From an uncultured Paraglaciecola sp. (GTDB lineage Bacteria; Pseudomonadota; Gammaproteobacteria; Enterobacterales; Alteromonadaceae): a stretch of 64,000 nucleotides of DNA. Shown one piece after another: positions 47,572 to 56,708 of this stretch; position 1 is the stretch's first letter; the number at the start of each line of letters is the position of its first letter. A program made the translations under genes and the position numbers. The stretch is taken from NCBI RefSeq assembly GCF_913020055.1, contig NZ_CAJWCF010000002.1:47935-111934 (forward strand). The letters are read 5' to 3'. A model generated the notes under the pieces. It was not told the origin of the DNA. It made no database searches and saw nothing but the letters and a program-made list of their open reading frames with translations.

Positions 47572-48015
47572 ATGATTAGCAATATTCAAGAGTGGTTTAA
47601 ACAGCATTTAGCTATCGATAACAATGATTCCCAACATACAATTGAATTAGCGACAGCCGTTTTGTTTTATGAAGTCATGCGAGCTGACAATAAGTTTGAA
47701 AAATTAGAGCAAGATAGTTATCGCCAGCAACTTAATGAGCATTTTTCTTTAAGTGAAGCTGAAATTGATAGTCTTTGCCAGTTAAGTCAATCACAAGCGA
47801 ATGACGCTGCGGATTATCAACAATTTACCAGAGTGATCAATGATACTTACGGTGCCCAGCAGAAAAGAGCGGTACTTGATTCCTTGTGGTCAGTTGCCTA
47901 CGCTGACCATGAACTAAGTCCACACGAAGATCATACCATCCGAAAAATTGCCGATTTACTTTATATACCTCATAGTCAATTTATTCAAAGTAAGCTTTCA
48001 ATCAAGCCGGATTAA
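47572..48015 (+). CDS. TerB-family protein
   Basis: The 147-residue all-helical cytosolic protein matches the TerB/tellurite-resistance fold: ATAVLFYEVMRADNKFEKLE, LCQLSQSQANDAADYQQFTR and the closing VLDSLWSVAYADHELSPHED with acidic residues. TerB-like domains bind divalent metal and occur in stress and membrane-associated systems. A role in tellurite resistance is not implied, since no other ter genes are near. It is the last gene of the iron-transport group. Confidence 0.85.
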   Translation: MISNIQEWFKQHLAIDNNDSQHTIELATAVLFYEVMRADNKFEKLEQDSYRQQLNEHFSLSEAEIDSLCQLSQSQANDAADYQQFTRVINDTYGAQQKRAVLDSLWSVAYADHELSPHEDHTIRKIADLLYIPHSQFIQSKLSIKPD

Positions 48016-48106
48016 TCAATTCGAATAAAAATACATAGAGGCGTTGCTAATAAAAGACATGCTAAGTATATGATTTTAAATACTTAGTTTAACTCCATTG
48101 AATGAG

Positions 48107-48124
48107 TGTCTTATATTTGCGACA
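48107..48124 (+). promoter_or_regulatory. GlrR-type activator site TGTC-N10-GACA
   Basis: TGTC (48107-48110) and GACA (48121-48124) are separated by exactly ten bases, the arrangement known for GlrR/QseF binding sites upstream of glmY in enterobacteria. It lies about 90 bases upstream of a sigma-54-like promoter and upstream of the glrK-glrR genes themselves. Confidence 0.65.
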
Positions 48125-48197
48125 TTATTCTTGTGGATTTCTTTTCTACCCCTTCTCCTATTTTCTAACTTATTGAAATATAGGTTAAATATATTCT

Positions 48198-48214
48198 TGG
48201 CACGAACAATGTAA
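48198..48214 (+). promoter_or_regulatory. Sigma-54-like promoter
   Basis: TGGCACG-AACA-ATGTAA matches the -24 element TGGCACG perfectly and the -12 element in part (GG and the expected GC are ten bases apart, but GC reads GT). Transcription would begin near 48224. Between here and 48485 no ordinary gene is seen; a 36-codon frame with a signal-like sequence (48273-48383) is noted in findings. Confidence 0.5.
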
Positions 48215-48485
48215 TTGTCCTATCAGTAATCACACTCAACCTGACTGGTTCCTCAGGTATTACGCATGGACAGTGGGTGTGGTGAAGGATGTTTGTGCAT
48301 TGCTAGGTTTGTTATTGGCTGCGATGGCGTTTGCAACTAATAGTACTTGTATCCTTGATGCAAATATAAATTTGCGTCACTGATGGCATGGATGCCTTCT
48401 TCTAATGAGATTTGATGATCCTTAATCTTGATTTCAGATCTTACATAACCCGAGTTCAGCTTATTAAGCTAAGGATGATAATGAT

Positions 48486-48761
48486 ATGAAAAAGGTTAAT
48501 TATATTACTCCGTTTGTGTTTGTTGTGGCATCAGTTCAATTCTTTATGTCAATTTCTGTTAGAGCAGAAGTTGAATTAATTGAGCAGTTAGATTTGGATA
48601 AAGACGGACAAATCACCATTAAGGAAGCTGTTTCAAACCCTGCTATTTTGGCGGCATTTGGTAAAATCGATACTGATGGCAACGGAAAGATCAGCTCAAT
48701 TGAACTGAAAGAAACAAAAGTGCTACCGAAAAAAGATAAAGATAGTAGTAAGCCCAGATAA
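48486..48761 (+). CDS. Secreted EF-hand protein
   Basis: The 91-residue product has a signal peptide (about 1-27, ending SVRA) and two canonical EF-hand calcium loops, DLDKDGQITIKE and DTDGNGKISSIE, with a basic lysine-rich tail. It probably binds Ca2+ in the periplasm. GGATGATA precedes the ATG, and a terminator follows. It lies between a GlrR-type site/sigma-54 promoter and glrK, so it may be a target of the neighbouring two-component system. Confidence 0.88.
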   Translation: MKKVNYITPFVFVVASVQFFMSISVRAEVELIEQLDLDKDGQITIKEAVSNPAILAAFGKIDTDGNGKISSIELKETKVLPKKDKDSSKPR

Positions 48762-48778
48762 GAGTTTGAAAATATAAT

Positions 48779-48809
48779 AAATAAAGATCGACTTGTTCGA
48801 TCTTTATTT
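48779..48809 (+). terminator. Rho-independent terminator after the EF-hand gene
   Basis: A perfect 13-bp stem AAATAAAGATCGA/TCGATCTTTATTT with loop CTTGT ends in a T-rich arm. It separates the EF-hand gene from glrK. Confidence 0.85.
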
Positions 48810-48826
48810 AACCTGAATTCAGGTTA
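48809..48826. promoter_or_regulatory. 18-bp palindrome upstream of glrK
   Basis: TAACCTGAATTCAGGTTA is a perfect palindrome that abuts the terminator and lies 50 bases before the glrK start. It may be an operator for glrK; no known consensus was recognised. Confidence 0.5.
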
Positions 48827-48875
48827 GTTGTTATGCTGGCGCCAAGATAAATTGAAAACACTAATGGGAGCAGCT

Positions 48876-50282
48876 ATGCAACTAGGCTCATTACGGCAAT
48901 TAACACTGGTTAGTTTTGTCGTTGTTCTTGTGCCCTTAGCTTTGCTGGTCGGCTACAGCCAAATAAAATTAAGCGAAATTGCTCAAATTGCCTCTAACGA
49001 AGCTGAATACTCAGTTAATACCGTTAGGCAAGTGAGCAAAATGGAAGGTTTGTCGATTGATATAGAGCGACTAGTTCGACAATATAATATTGTAAAAAAG
49101 GATGCACTGAAATCTTTGATTGGAAGATCAACCCAACGATTTACCGAATTCCAATTTCTTATTTGTGAACAGTTGTTGGAAAAAGACAACTGCATTCGAT
49201 TAAGCGGGCGTATTGATTGGATCAATCAATACTCAGGCACTGATGACCCATTATTGTTGGACGCGCAACTAGCAGAGTTTAAGCAAAACCTAAATGACTT
49301 AGCCGCACAAGTTGACAGCAGTCTTGACCAGCGGATCCAAGACCAACAAGTTTATGTGAGCTCAGTACAGCAAACGCAATTTTGGCTAACCGCCTGTTTG
49401 TTAGGTGTTTCCTTTTTATTAATTGTTCTTGGTTCGAAGGCCATTTTAAAGCCAGTCTCCAGACTTGAACGGGTCATTACCGCTATTTCTAGGCAGGAAG
49501 ATACACTACCAGTTATTTCCACTTCTGGCCCAAAGGAGCTAATCGTATTAGAGCAGAAATTACATCGATTAGCGGGCCGACTAATTCAACTAGAAAATTT
49601 GCGCCATGCTTTATTGCGTCATGCATCTCATGAGCTAAAAACCCCTTTGGCAAGTATTAAGGAAGGATGCTCATTATTAACTGAGCAAGTTGTAGGACCC
49701 TTGAATGTAGATCAAGAAGAGGTGCTGTCACTATTAAATAGCAGTACAGACAGGCTAAATTTACTGATCGAACAGTTACTTGATTACAATTTATTGCTGC
49801 AGCAAGCTAAACCTGTATTTTCGAAGATAAACACTGATAGTTTCTTTGAAACGTTTATTACCGAAAATAGTTTGGCGATTAAACAACATGATAACCAAAT
49901 AGAAATGAAAATAGACTTAGCCACTATTTTCGCTGACCAAAAGTTGTTTAGAAGAATCTTGGATAATTTGGTATCAAATGCAATCGCTCATGGCAGCAAA
50001 GGTAGGCCCATCAATATTAGTCTCTATCAACAAGGTGATATGCAAGTGTTAGATTTCGCCAATCGTGGTCAAAAAATAGCTGTGGAGCAACGCAATATCC
50101 TGTTTCAACCTTTTAGTCGTGGTGAAGGAGTGCGAAATGATAGAGTAACAGGCTCAGGGCTGGGTTTATCCATAGTGGCCGATTGCGCCAGAATGATGTT
50201 TGGTAAAGCAGAATTTGTTGAAGTGGATTATGCAGACGTGTGTGTTCGTGTCTGTATCCCAAATAAAGAAGCGAGTATATGA
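48876..50282 (+). CDS. glrK: Sensor histidine kinase of the GlrK/QseE type
   Basis: The 468-residue membrane kinase has two helices (about 9-29 and 169-190), a periplasmic region rich in helices, a HAMP-like linker, and the kinase core. The phospho-acceptor is His in LLRHASHELKTPLASIKEGC, followed by the N box DNLVSNAIAHG and the G box GSGLGLSIVADCARMM. The ATG at 48876 follows GGGAG; a TTG at 48828 gives an unlikely leader. The order kinase, lipoprotein, NtrC-type regulator is that of qseE-qseG-qseF (glrK-yfhG-glrR) in enterobacteria. The stop overlaps the next gene by four bases. Confidence 0.88.
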   Translation: MQLGSLRQLTLVSFVVVLVPLALLVGYSQIKLSEIAQIASNEAEYSVNTVRQVSKMEGLSIDIERLVRQYNIVKKDALKSLIGRSTQRFTEFQFLICEQLLEKDNCIRLSGRIDWINQYSGTDDPLLLDAQLAEFKQNLNDLAAQVDSSLDQRIQDQQVYVSSVQQTQFWLTACLLGVSFLLIVLGSKAILKPVSRLERVITAISRQEDTLPVISTSGPKELIVLEQKLHRLAGRLIQLENLRHALLRHASHELKTPLASIKEGCSLLTEQVVGPLNVDQEEVLSLLNSSTDRLNLLIEQLLDYNLLLQQAKPVFSKINTDSFFETFITENSLAIKQHDNQIEMKIDLATIFADQKLFRRILDNLVSNAIAHGSKGRPINISLYQQGDMQVLDFANRGQKIAVEQRNILFQPFSRGEGVRNDRVTGSGLGLSIVADCARMMFGKAEFVEVDYADVCVRVCIPNKEASI

Positions 50283-50848
50283 ACTTTAAATTATTAGTCG
50301 TCAGTTGCGTCATATTTTTCTTTACTAGTTGTGAACTGTTGCCGTCGATAAATTCATCGAAAATACCTGTAGAAGAGCTAAATAATCAACCAATATGTAT
50401 ATGGGTAAAGTCATCAAAAGAGAATAATTGTAAAATTGAATATTGGTTGCAGTATTGGGCTGAAATTGAAGATATGTCATGGCCAGAACGCAAAAAACAA
50501 ATAGATGTTTTATCTGAAAAAGATGCAGATGTATTAAAAAAAGTATTTCTAAGCCAAGGCAAAAGTACGCCATATCAAGCACGTTTGCGAGCACAAAGCT
50601 GGGTGCAGTCACTATTACCGAAGTTTAGCCTACGAATGCGTAGTTTTATGTTGGTAGCAATCTATAATACTAGCCAAGATTTGTTGGAGATGGAGTCTGC
50701 ACTAGTCACCTTAAGCAAAATTAATACTCATCAATCATTCAAAATTGAAGAACAACAACTATTGTTAAACAAACAACAAAATCAAATTGACCAGTTGCTT
50801 AATATTGAAGCATCTATCATGGAAAGTATCGAAGAGGATAAAGAATGA
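50279..50848 (+). CDS. Lipoprotein in the position of QseG
   Basis: The 189-residue lipoprotein has a signal with the lipobox FTSC (Cys about 18) and a helical, glutamine-rich C-terminal part that may form a coiled coil (IEEQQLLLNKQQNQIDQLLN). In enterobacteria QseG is an outer-membrane lipoprotein that activates the kinase QseE. Here position and class fit that role, but sequence similarity was not tested. It overlaps glrK and glrR by four bases each (ATGA), so the three proteins are translationally coupled. Confidence 0.8.
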   Translation: MNFKLLVVSCVIFFFTSCELLPSINSSKIPVEELNNQPICIWVKSSKENNCKIEYWLQYWAEIEDMSWPERKKQIDVLSEKDADVLKKVFLSQGKSTPYQARLRAQSWVQSLLPKFSLRMRSFMLVAIYNTSQDLLEMESALVTLSKINTHQSFKIEEQQLLLNKQQNQIDQLLNIEASIMESIEEDKE

Positions 50849-52191
50849 GTCAGTTGAATATATCAGATCCCAATGTGTTGTTGGTGGATGATGACGAAAG
50901 CTTATTGCGCCTAATGGCCATTAGGTTAAAGGGAGAAGGATACAATGTGCAAAGTGCAGGTGGCGGTAGAGAGGCGTTAAAGCTGATCAATTCGCAAAAT
51001 TTCGATGTGGTATTAAGCGATTTACGTATGCCTGGATTAGACGGTTTAAGTCTTTTTGAAGAGATCATGGGGCTTAGAAAAGATGTACCTGTTATTTTGA
51101 TGACCGCCCATGGAACTATTCAAGATGCTGTAGAAGCGACGCAAAGAGGGGTCTTTGGATTTTTGACTAAACCTATAGATCATGACGAATTGCGCAGTTT
51201 AATGAAAAAAGCGGTGAGTCAAAGTCAAGGTGCACAAAAGGGACAATGGTGCGAAAAAATCATTACTCGTTCGATGCAAATGGAACAACTACTTGATCAA
51301 GCGTATCGGGTCGCGAAACGCGATGTCAGTGTATTAATAAGTGGTGCCAGTGGCACCGGTAAAGAACTTTTAGCCAGTGCCATTCATAAAGTCAGTAAAA
51401 GAGCAGATAAGGCATTTGTCGCAATTAATTGTGGAGCGTTGCCCGAAAACTTGCTCGAGTCAGAACTTTTTGGTCATGCTAAAGGGTCTTTTACTGGAGC
51501 AGTCAACGAACATCAGGGCTTGTTTAGAGAAGCTGATGGGGGCACTTTGTTTTTGGATGAGATTGGCGATATGCCACTATCACTGCAGGTCAAGTTACTC
51601 AGGGCACTTCAAGAGCAAGTAATCCGTCCTGTGGGCAGTAGTAAACAGATCCCTATCGATGTGAGGATTATTTCTGCGACTCATAAAAACCTCAGTAAGG
51701 AAATGGAAGTAGGCAACTTCAGAGAAGATTTATACTATCGATTAAATGTGGTGAATATTACGTTACCCTCATTACGAGAGCGTTCAGAAGATATCCCCTT
51801 GCTAGCTCGGCATTTGTTAAAAAATAGCGCCGCGCGTCATCAGGTTAAGGTCAGTCGATTTTCAGATGATGCAATGCAATTATTAACTACGTGTTTGTGG
51901 CCCGGTAACGTCAGACAACTTGTTAATGTAGTTGAGCAATGTGTTGCTTTAACACAAACACCTGTTATCGCCTCTCATTTAGTTGAACAAGCGCTTTCTG
52001 CTTCTGAACAAAAATGGCCAACCTTAACTGAGGCAAGAGATGCCTTCGAGCAAAAGTATTTACTGAAGTTGCTTAAAATGACAGACGGCAACGTGACAAG
52101 GGCGGCCGAATTAGCGGGCAGAAATCGTACTGATATGCACAAACTTATGAAGAAACACGACCTGCATTCGGTAGACTTTAAGCCAAACTAA
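50845..52191 (+). CDS. glrR: Sigma-54-dependent response regulator of the GlrR/QseF type
   Basis: The 448-residue activator has a receiver (about 1-125; phospho-Asp in [16 protein letters not shown]), an AAA+ domain (about 145-370) and a Fis-type DNA-binding tail (about 400-445, [20 protein letters not shown]). Walker A is [12 protein letters not shown], the sigma-54 contact loop is GSFTGA (a common variant of GAFTGA), Walker B is [13 protein letters not shown], and the arginine finger is in YYRLNVV. Phosphorylated by GlrK, it should activate sigma-54 promoters carrying TGTC-N10-GACA, such as that at 48107. Confidence 0.92.
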   Translation: MSQLNISDPNVLLVDDDESLLRLMAIRLKGEGYNVQSAGGGREALKLINSQNFDVVLSDLRMPGLDGLSLFEEIMGLRKDVPVILMTAHGTIQDAVEATQRGVFGFLTKPIDHDELRSLMKKAVSQSQGAQKGQWCEKIITRSMQMEQLLDQAYRVAKRDVSVLISGASGTGKELLASAIHKVSKRADKAFVAINCGALPENLLESELFGHAKGSFTGAVNEHQGLFREADGGTLFLDEIGDMPLSLQVKLLRALQEQVIRPVGSSKQIPIDVRIISATHKNLSKEMEVGNFREDLYYRLNVVNITLPSLRERSEDIPLLARHLLKNSAARHQVKVSRFSDDAMQLLTTCLWPGNVRQLVNVVEQCVALTQTPVIASHLVEQALSASEQKWPTLTEARDAFEQKYLLKLLKMTDGNVTRAAELAGRNRTDMHKLMKKHDLHSVDFKPN

Positions 52192-52306
52192 GTGATTTGC
52201 GACAAACTCAAATTGAAACATTAACAAGGTTTAACTAAAAACCACTGTTATTTACATCTAAGTTCCTTACAATACCGCGAATTTTTTGAATGGCAAAAGT
52301 AGACGA

Positions 52307-53095
52307 ATGCGATTAGCTCTAGGCATTGAATATAACGGTGCGCTCTACCATGGTTGGCAGCGTCAACAAACAGTAGCTAGCGTGCAACAGCATGTTGAAG
52401 AGGCATTAGCTAAGATCGCTAATGAACCTATCAAAGTGACCTGTGCTGGACGTACCGACGCTGGGGTGCATGCTACTTGCCAAGTGGTACATTTTGATAC
52501 CAATAGCCAGCGCCCCGATCGTGCATGGACTATTGGTTTGAATCGATTCTTACCTGATTCGGTTGCAATTAAATGGGTAAAACATATGGATGACGAGTTT
52601 CATGCTCGTTTCTCTGCCACTGCAAGACGGTATCGATATATTATTTACAATCACCGCTTACGTAACAGTATTTTACCCAAAGGTGTCACCCATATTCACA
52701 GTGGTGATTTGGATCATGAGTTAATGCATCAAGCTGCTCAATATATAGTTGGACGACATGACTTTAGTGCGTTTAGAGCAGTGAATTGTCAGGCTAACAC
52801 GCCGATACGGAATTTGAGTCGTATTAATGTGAGTCGATTTGGTGACTACATTATGATTGATGTAAAGGCGAATGCATTTCTACATCATATGGTGCGCAAT
52901 ATAACAGGGTCTTTAGTGAAGGTGGGTAGTAAGGAAAAGCCTCCATCTTGGATGAAGACTCTACTCCAAGATAAAGACCGCACTAAAGCCGCTGCAACTG
53001 CTAAGCCCAATGGGTTATACTTGGTACATGTAACGTACCCCGAGCGTTTTAATTTACCTACTACACCATTAGGGCCATTATTTTTACCTGATTGA
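52307..53095 (+). CDS. truA: tRNA pseudouridine(38-40) synthase
   Basis: TruA makes pseudouridine at positions 38, 39 and 40 of tRNA anticodon arms. The 262 residues carry [18 protein letters not shown], the catalytic Asp in [37 protein letters not shown] and [18 protein letters not shown]. The ATG at 52307 is taken as start; a TTG at 52286 would add seven residues and cannot be excluded. It heads the truA-accD-folC-dedD-cvpA-purF group known from E. coli, with about 150 bases before accD. Confidence 0.95.
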   Translation: MRLALGIEYNGALYHGWQRQQTVASVQQHVEEALAKIANEPIKVTCAGRTDAGVHATCQVVHFDTNSQRPDRAWTIGLNRFLPDSVAIKWVKHMDDEFHARFSATARRYRYIIYNHRLRNSILPKGVTHIHSGDLDHELMHQAAQYIVGRHDFSAFRAVNCQANTPIRNLSRINVSRFGDYIMIDVKANAFLHHMVRNITGSLVKVGSKEKPPSWMKTLLQDKDRTKAAATAKPNGLYLVHVTYPERFNLPTTPLGPLFLPD

Positions 53096-53245
53096 TACTT
53101 CTAAGACCAGTTTTCTTTTCGTGATGTATGCTTGATGTGATTTAATAGTCTTTCTTTCGGCCTACAAGGCCAAAACGGGCATTAATTTAAGCCGTTGAAT
53201 ATTGTCAATTTGTTAAGTTTAACAATTTGCAGAACAGGATTTGAT

Positions 53246-54094
53246 ATGAGTTGGATAGAAAAAATACTACCGCGCACTAAGTCATCTACAAAAGGTAATG
53301 TGCCAGAAGGAATTTGGACCAAATGCGGAGACTGTGCGGCAGTACTATATAAAACAGAATTAGAAAAGCAGCTGGGGGTTTGCCCTAAATGTGATCATCA
53401 CATGCGCATTACCGCGCGTGCGCGGGTTAATCACTTTTTGGACCAAGGCGACAGAGTCGAGTTGGGCGCTGATTTAGAGCCTCAAGATTTACTCAAGTTT
53501 AAAGATTCTAAAAAATATAAAGATAGATTGATTAGCGCACAAAAAGCCACCAACGAAAAAGATGCGTTAGTGGTTATGCAAGGCAAACTAAACGGCATGC
53601 CTGTTGTTGTCGCTGCCTTTGAATTTGCCTTTATGGGTGGGTCAATGGCGTCGGTTGTGGGCGCTAGGTTTGTTAAAGCGGTTGAAGCTTGTTTAGAACA
53701 CAACATGCCACTTATCTGTTTTTCCACTAGTGGTGGGGCGCGTATGCAAGAGGCGCTTTTGTCACTTATGCAGATGGCTAAAACCAGTGCTGCGTTAGCA
53801 AAATTGAGCGAAAAAGGTTTGCCTTACATTTCTGTTTTGACTGACCCTACTATGGGTGGAGTATCTGCAAGTTTAGCTATGTTAGGTGATGTAAATGTCG
53901 CTGAGCCTAAAGCATTGATTGGTTTTGCAGGCCCTCGAGTTATTGAACAAACTGTACGTGAAACCTTACCTGAAGGATTTCAACGCAGCGAATTTTTACT
54001 TGAAAAAGGCGCCATCGATATTATTGTTGATCGCCGTGAAATGCGCGACAAATTGTATAGTCTATTGTCAAAACTGCACCATCAACATCACTAA
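53246..54094 (+). CDS. accD: Acetyl-CoA carboxylase carboxyltransferase subunit beta
   Basis: AccD with AccA transfers CO2 from carboxybiotin to acetyl-CoA, giving malonyl-CoA for fatty-acid synthesis. The 282 residues start [20 protein letters not shown], followed by the four-Cys zinc finger (CGDC and CPKC), then [57 protein letters not shown] and [19 protein letters not shown]. The ATG at 53246 follows AGGA with proper spacing; an earlier in-frame ATG adds 17 residues absent from the family. Its stop lies 3 bases before folC. Confidence 0.97.
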   Translation: MSWIEKILPRTKSSTKGNVPEGIWTKCGDCAAVLYKTELEKQLGVCPKCDHHMRITARARVNHFLDQGDRVELGADLEPQDLLKFKDSKKYKDRLISAQKATNEKDALVVMQGKLNGMPVVVAAFEFAFMGGSMASVVGARFVKAVEACLEHNMPLICFSTSGGARMQEALLSLMQMAKTSAALAKLSEKGLPYISVLTDPTMGGVSASLAMLGDVNVAEPKALIGFAGPRVIEQTVRETLPEGFQRSEFLLEKGAIDIIVDRREMRDKLYSLLSKLHHQHH

Positions 54095-54097
54095 TTA

Positions 54098-55387
54098 ATG
54101 TCTTACCTATCTTCACACCAAGCCTCTGACAAAGAGGCTTGGTCACTTGACCAATGGTTAATTTATCTCGAGCAGATCCACCCAAGTAATATTGAACTTG
54201 GATTGCAGCGTATTGCTGAGGTTTTTCTTCGTATGCAACTTGATTTAAGTCAACGAACTGTCATCACAGTTGCCGGAACTAATGGTAAAGGCACCACTTG
54301 CGCCTTAATCGAACAAGCTCTATTGATTGCAAAACATTCTGTAGCAGTATTTAGCTCGCCACACCTTTTAGATTATCGCGAGCGAGTTAGAGTAGCGGGT
54401 GATATGTTGTCTGAAAAAGCTCACTGTCTTGCTTTTTTAAAAGTGGATCAGGCACGAGGTGATACGTTATTAACCTACTTTGAATTTGGTACCTTAGCGG
54501 CATTGCAGCTTATGGCAGATTCAGATGCAAAATACTTGTTGTTAGAAGTGGGTTTAGGTGGGCGTTTGGATTCGGTCAATATTGTTGATCCCAATATAGC
54601 CGTGATTACCAGTATTGATTTAGACCATCAAGATTGGCTTGGTGATACCAAAGAACTTATTGCGGTTGAAAAGGCTGGAATTTTTAGAGCTAATATTCCA
54701 GCGGTCATTGGTGAGCCAAATCCACCAAGCACACTAGTGACAGCGGCTTTGGATTATAAAGTTAAACCTGTATGGCAAGGTAGTGACTTTGAATTTCAAA
54801 TAGATGAAAAAGGCTTTCATTGGAAAGGCGTTGTTGGACGTTATGACAATTTACCTGTTCCCAGTATTCCAGCTCAAAACGCCTCAACTGCATTGCAAGT
54901 CATCGAAATGTTAGGGTTGCAGTTAGACCATCAACAAATGACCCAGGTATTTAGCCAAACAAGTTTGCCCGGAAGACGTCAAGTTATTCAAACTAAACCT
55001 ACTGTTATGTTGGATGTCGCACATAACCCACATGCCACAAAGCTGTTGGCCTTTGATCTGAATAATACCCAATATAAAAATGTTATAGCGGTTGTGGCAA
55101 TGTTGGCAGACAAAGACATAGAAGCAACACTTGCCCCAATGTCGAGTGTTGTATCACATTGGTTTTGCGGGAGTTTAGACGTCCCTAGAGGTGCGCCGTC
55201 AAGTACCTTGGTTTCTGCTGTATTAAGCTTTGGGCAAAAAGTGTTAGACTATGATTCAGTTGAAGTCGCCTATAAAAGTGCATTAGAAAAAGCTGAAGAA
55301 GATGATTTAGTCATCGTTTTTGGTTCTTTTTTTACTGTCACAAAGATTTTAGAAATGGGGCCGTTAACCCCTCACGAAAAGGTATAG
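54098..55387 (+). CDS. folC: Dihydrofolate synthase/folylpolyglutamate synthase
   Basis: FolC adds glutamate to dihydropteroate and polyglutamate tails to folates. The 429 residues contain the P-loop ITVAGTNGKGTTCALIEQ, the Mur-ligase-like FSSPHLLDYRERVRVAG, LLLEVGLGGRLDSVNIVDP, ITSIDLDHQDWLGDTKE, and the C-terminal domain with LPGRRQVIQTKPTVMLDVAH and NPHATKLL. It uses the product of folP at the left end of the window. It starts 3 bases after accD and ends 4 bases before the SPOR-domain gene. Confidence 0.96.
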   Translation: MSYLSSHQASDKEAWSLDQWLIYLEQIHPSNIELGLQRIAEVFLRMQLDLSQRTVITVAGTNGKGTTCALIEQALLIAKHSVAVFSSPHLLDYRERVRVAGDMLSEKAHCLAFLKVDQARGDTLLTYFEFGTLAALQLMADSDAKYLLLEVGLGGRLDSVNIVDPNIAVITSIDLDHQDWLGDTKELIAVEKAGIFRANIPAVIGEPNPPSTLVTAALDYKVKPVWQGSDFEFQIDEKGFHWKGVVGRYDNLPVPSIPAQNASTALQVIEMLGLQLDHQQMTQVFSQTSLPGRRQVIQTKPTVMLDVAHNPHATKLLAFDLNNTQYKNVIAVVAMLADKDIEATLAPMSSVVSHWFCGSLDVPRGAPSSTLVSAVLSFGQKVLDYDSVEVAYKSALEKAEEDDLVIVFGSFFTVTKILEMGPLTPHEKV

Positions 55388-55391
55388 AAGA

Positions 55392-56057
55392 GTGTCATCT
55401 GCATTACAAAACCGCTTGGTAGGCACCGCCATAGTTGTTGCTATAGTTGTGATTTTTTTACCTGATTTATTAGATGGAAAACAAGAAGCAAAGCGAAATT
55501 TGTTTGTTGAATTGCCACAAAAGCCTTCTATGAAAGTTGTTAAATCACCCACTGCATTTGACACGGGTAAAGTAAAAGAAGCAGCGACACGTAAAGTCGA
55601 AATAATTTCTGAACAGGCAGTAGATGACAATGTTGCTGCCAAATTACCTGTAGAAACAAAAGCTGAAAGTCGAACTGAAGATGTGCAAGTACCTGATGAG
55701 TATCAAGAGGACCAATCTGTTGCAGTGGCACAAAGTTCAGAAGCAGAAAAGCCACAGGTTAGCAGTTTAGAGCGACAAACTGTGGTCGAGCAAGATGTCG
55801 ACCGGTTATTAGCAAGCGCAGGTTGGGTAGTGCAATTAGGTAGTTTTCGCCATCAGAAAAATGTTCAAGAGCTGTTAAATCAATTAGAAAAAGCTGGTTA
55901 CCGTGCTTTTAGCCGCCCAGTAAAAACCAACTCGGGTAACTTAACCAAAGTGTTTGTTGGCCCTGATTTACAAAAAGCTAATTTGGAAAACGCACTTTCT
56001 CATCTTAAAGAATTAACAAAGTTACAGGGCAGGGTGACGCCTTTCACTGTTCAATAA
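55392..56057 (+). CDS. dedD: SPOR-domain cell-division protein (DedD type)
   Basis: This bitopic inner-membrane protein localises to the division septum by binding denuded glycans. The 221 residues start MSSALQNRLVGTAIVVAIVV with a membrane helix (about 10-27) and the DedD-like motif IFLPDLLDGKQE. A low-complexity acidic linker rich in Glu, Val, Ala and Lys follows. The C-terminal SPOR domain (about 145-220) contains GWVVQLGSFRHQKNVQELLN, GYRAFSRPV and KVFVGPDLQKANLE. The start is a GTG at 55392, 4 bases after folC. Confidence 0.93.
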   Translation: MSSALQNRLVGTAIVVAIVVIFLPDLLDGKQEAKRNLFVELPQKPSMKVVKSPTAFDTGKVKEAATRKVEIISEQAVDDNVAAKLPVETKAESRTEDVQVPDEYQEDQSVAVAQSSEAEKPQVSSLERQTVVEQDVDRLLASAGWVVQLGSFRHQKNVQELLNQLEKAGYRAFSRPVKTNSGNLTKVFVGPDLQKANLENALSHLKELTKLQGRVTPFTVQ

Positions 56058-56206
56058 TTTATAGTTTTAAAGGTTCTGGTTTGTTTGAAAATTATCAGGA
56101 TTTTCGCTAGCGCTTTTGGTAGAATGCGCGCGATTTTAATTCAGTGATGTTGGCAAAGGCAAAGTTAGCTTAACATCATGTCACTTGGGCGCTTAAAACG
56201 AATCTT

Positions 56207-56695
56207 ATGAATTGGATTGACTACGCCATATTGGCTGTGATTTTATTTTCCGCCGTTATCAGCTTAATTAGAGGCTTTGTAAAAGAAGCTATCTCCTTGG
56301 CAATTTGGTTTAGTGCGTTTTTTATTGCTAGCCAATTTTATGCCGACCTTGCCGTTTACTTAACTAAACTCGACGATTTAATGATCCGTAATGGCGTCGC
56401 TATTGCAATTTTATTTGTGTCTACCCTAATAATTGGTGGGTTAATTAATTATTTGATTTCTCAGCTAGTCCAGTTTACTGGTCTAACAGGTACCGATCGC
56501 GCACTGGGTCTGGTTTTTGGGGCTTTACGTGGCCTATTAATTGTCAGTGCGTTGTTATTCTTCTTAGATACTTTTACCCCAATGTCTTCTTCAGATTGGT
56601 GGCAAACCTCATTACTTATTCCAGAATTCAGTTTAATCATTGAGTGGTTTTTTGAATATTTACAAAACAACTCAAGTTTTATAAAGCCAGCTTAA
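56207..56695 (+). CDS. cvpA: CvpA family inner-membrane protein
   Basis: The 162-residue protein has four hydrophobic helices. It opens with [20 protein letters not shown] and continues [36 protein letters not shown] and [20 protein letters not shown], which are CvpA family segments. CvpA is required for colicin V export in E. coli and, more generally, supports envelope stress tolerance. It starts 150 bases after dedD with its own likely promoter (TAGAAT near 56120) and ends 13 bases before purF. Confidence 0.95.
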   Translation: MNWIDYAILAVILFSAVISLIRGFVKEAISLAIWFSAFFIASQFYADLAVYLTKLDDLMIRNGVAIAILFVSTLIIGGLINYLISQLVQFTGLTGTDRALGLVFGALRGLLIVSALLFFLDTFTPMSSSDWWQTSLLIPEFSLIIEWFFEYLQNNSSFIKPA

Positions 56696-56708
56696 AAAGG
56701 TAAATCGC

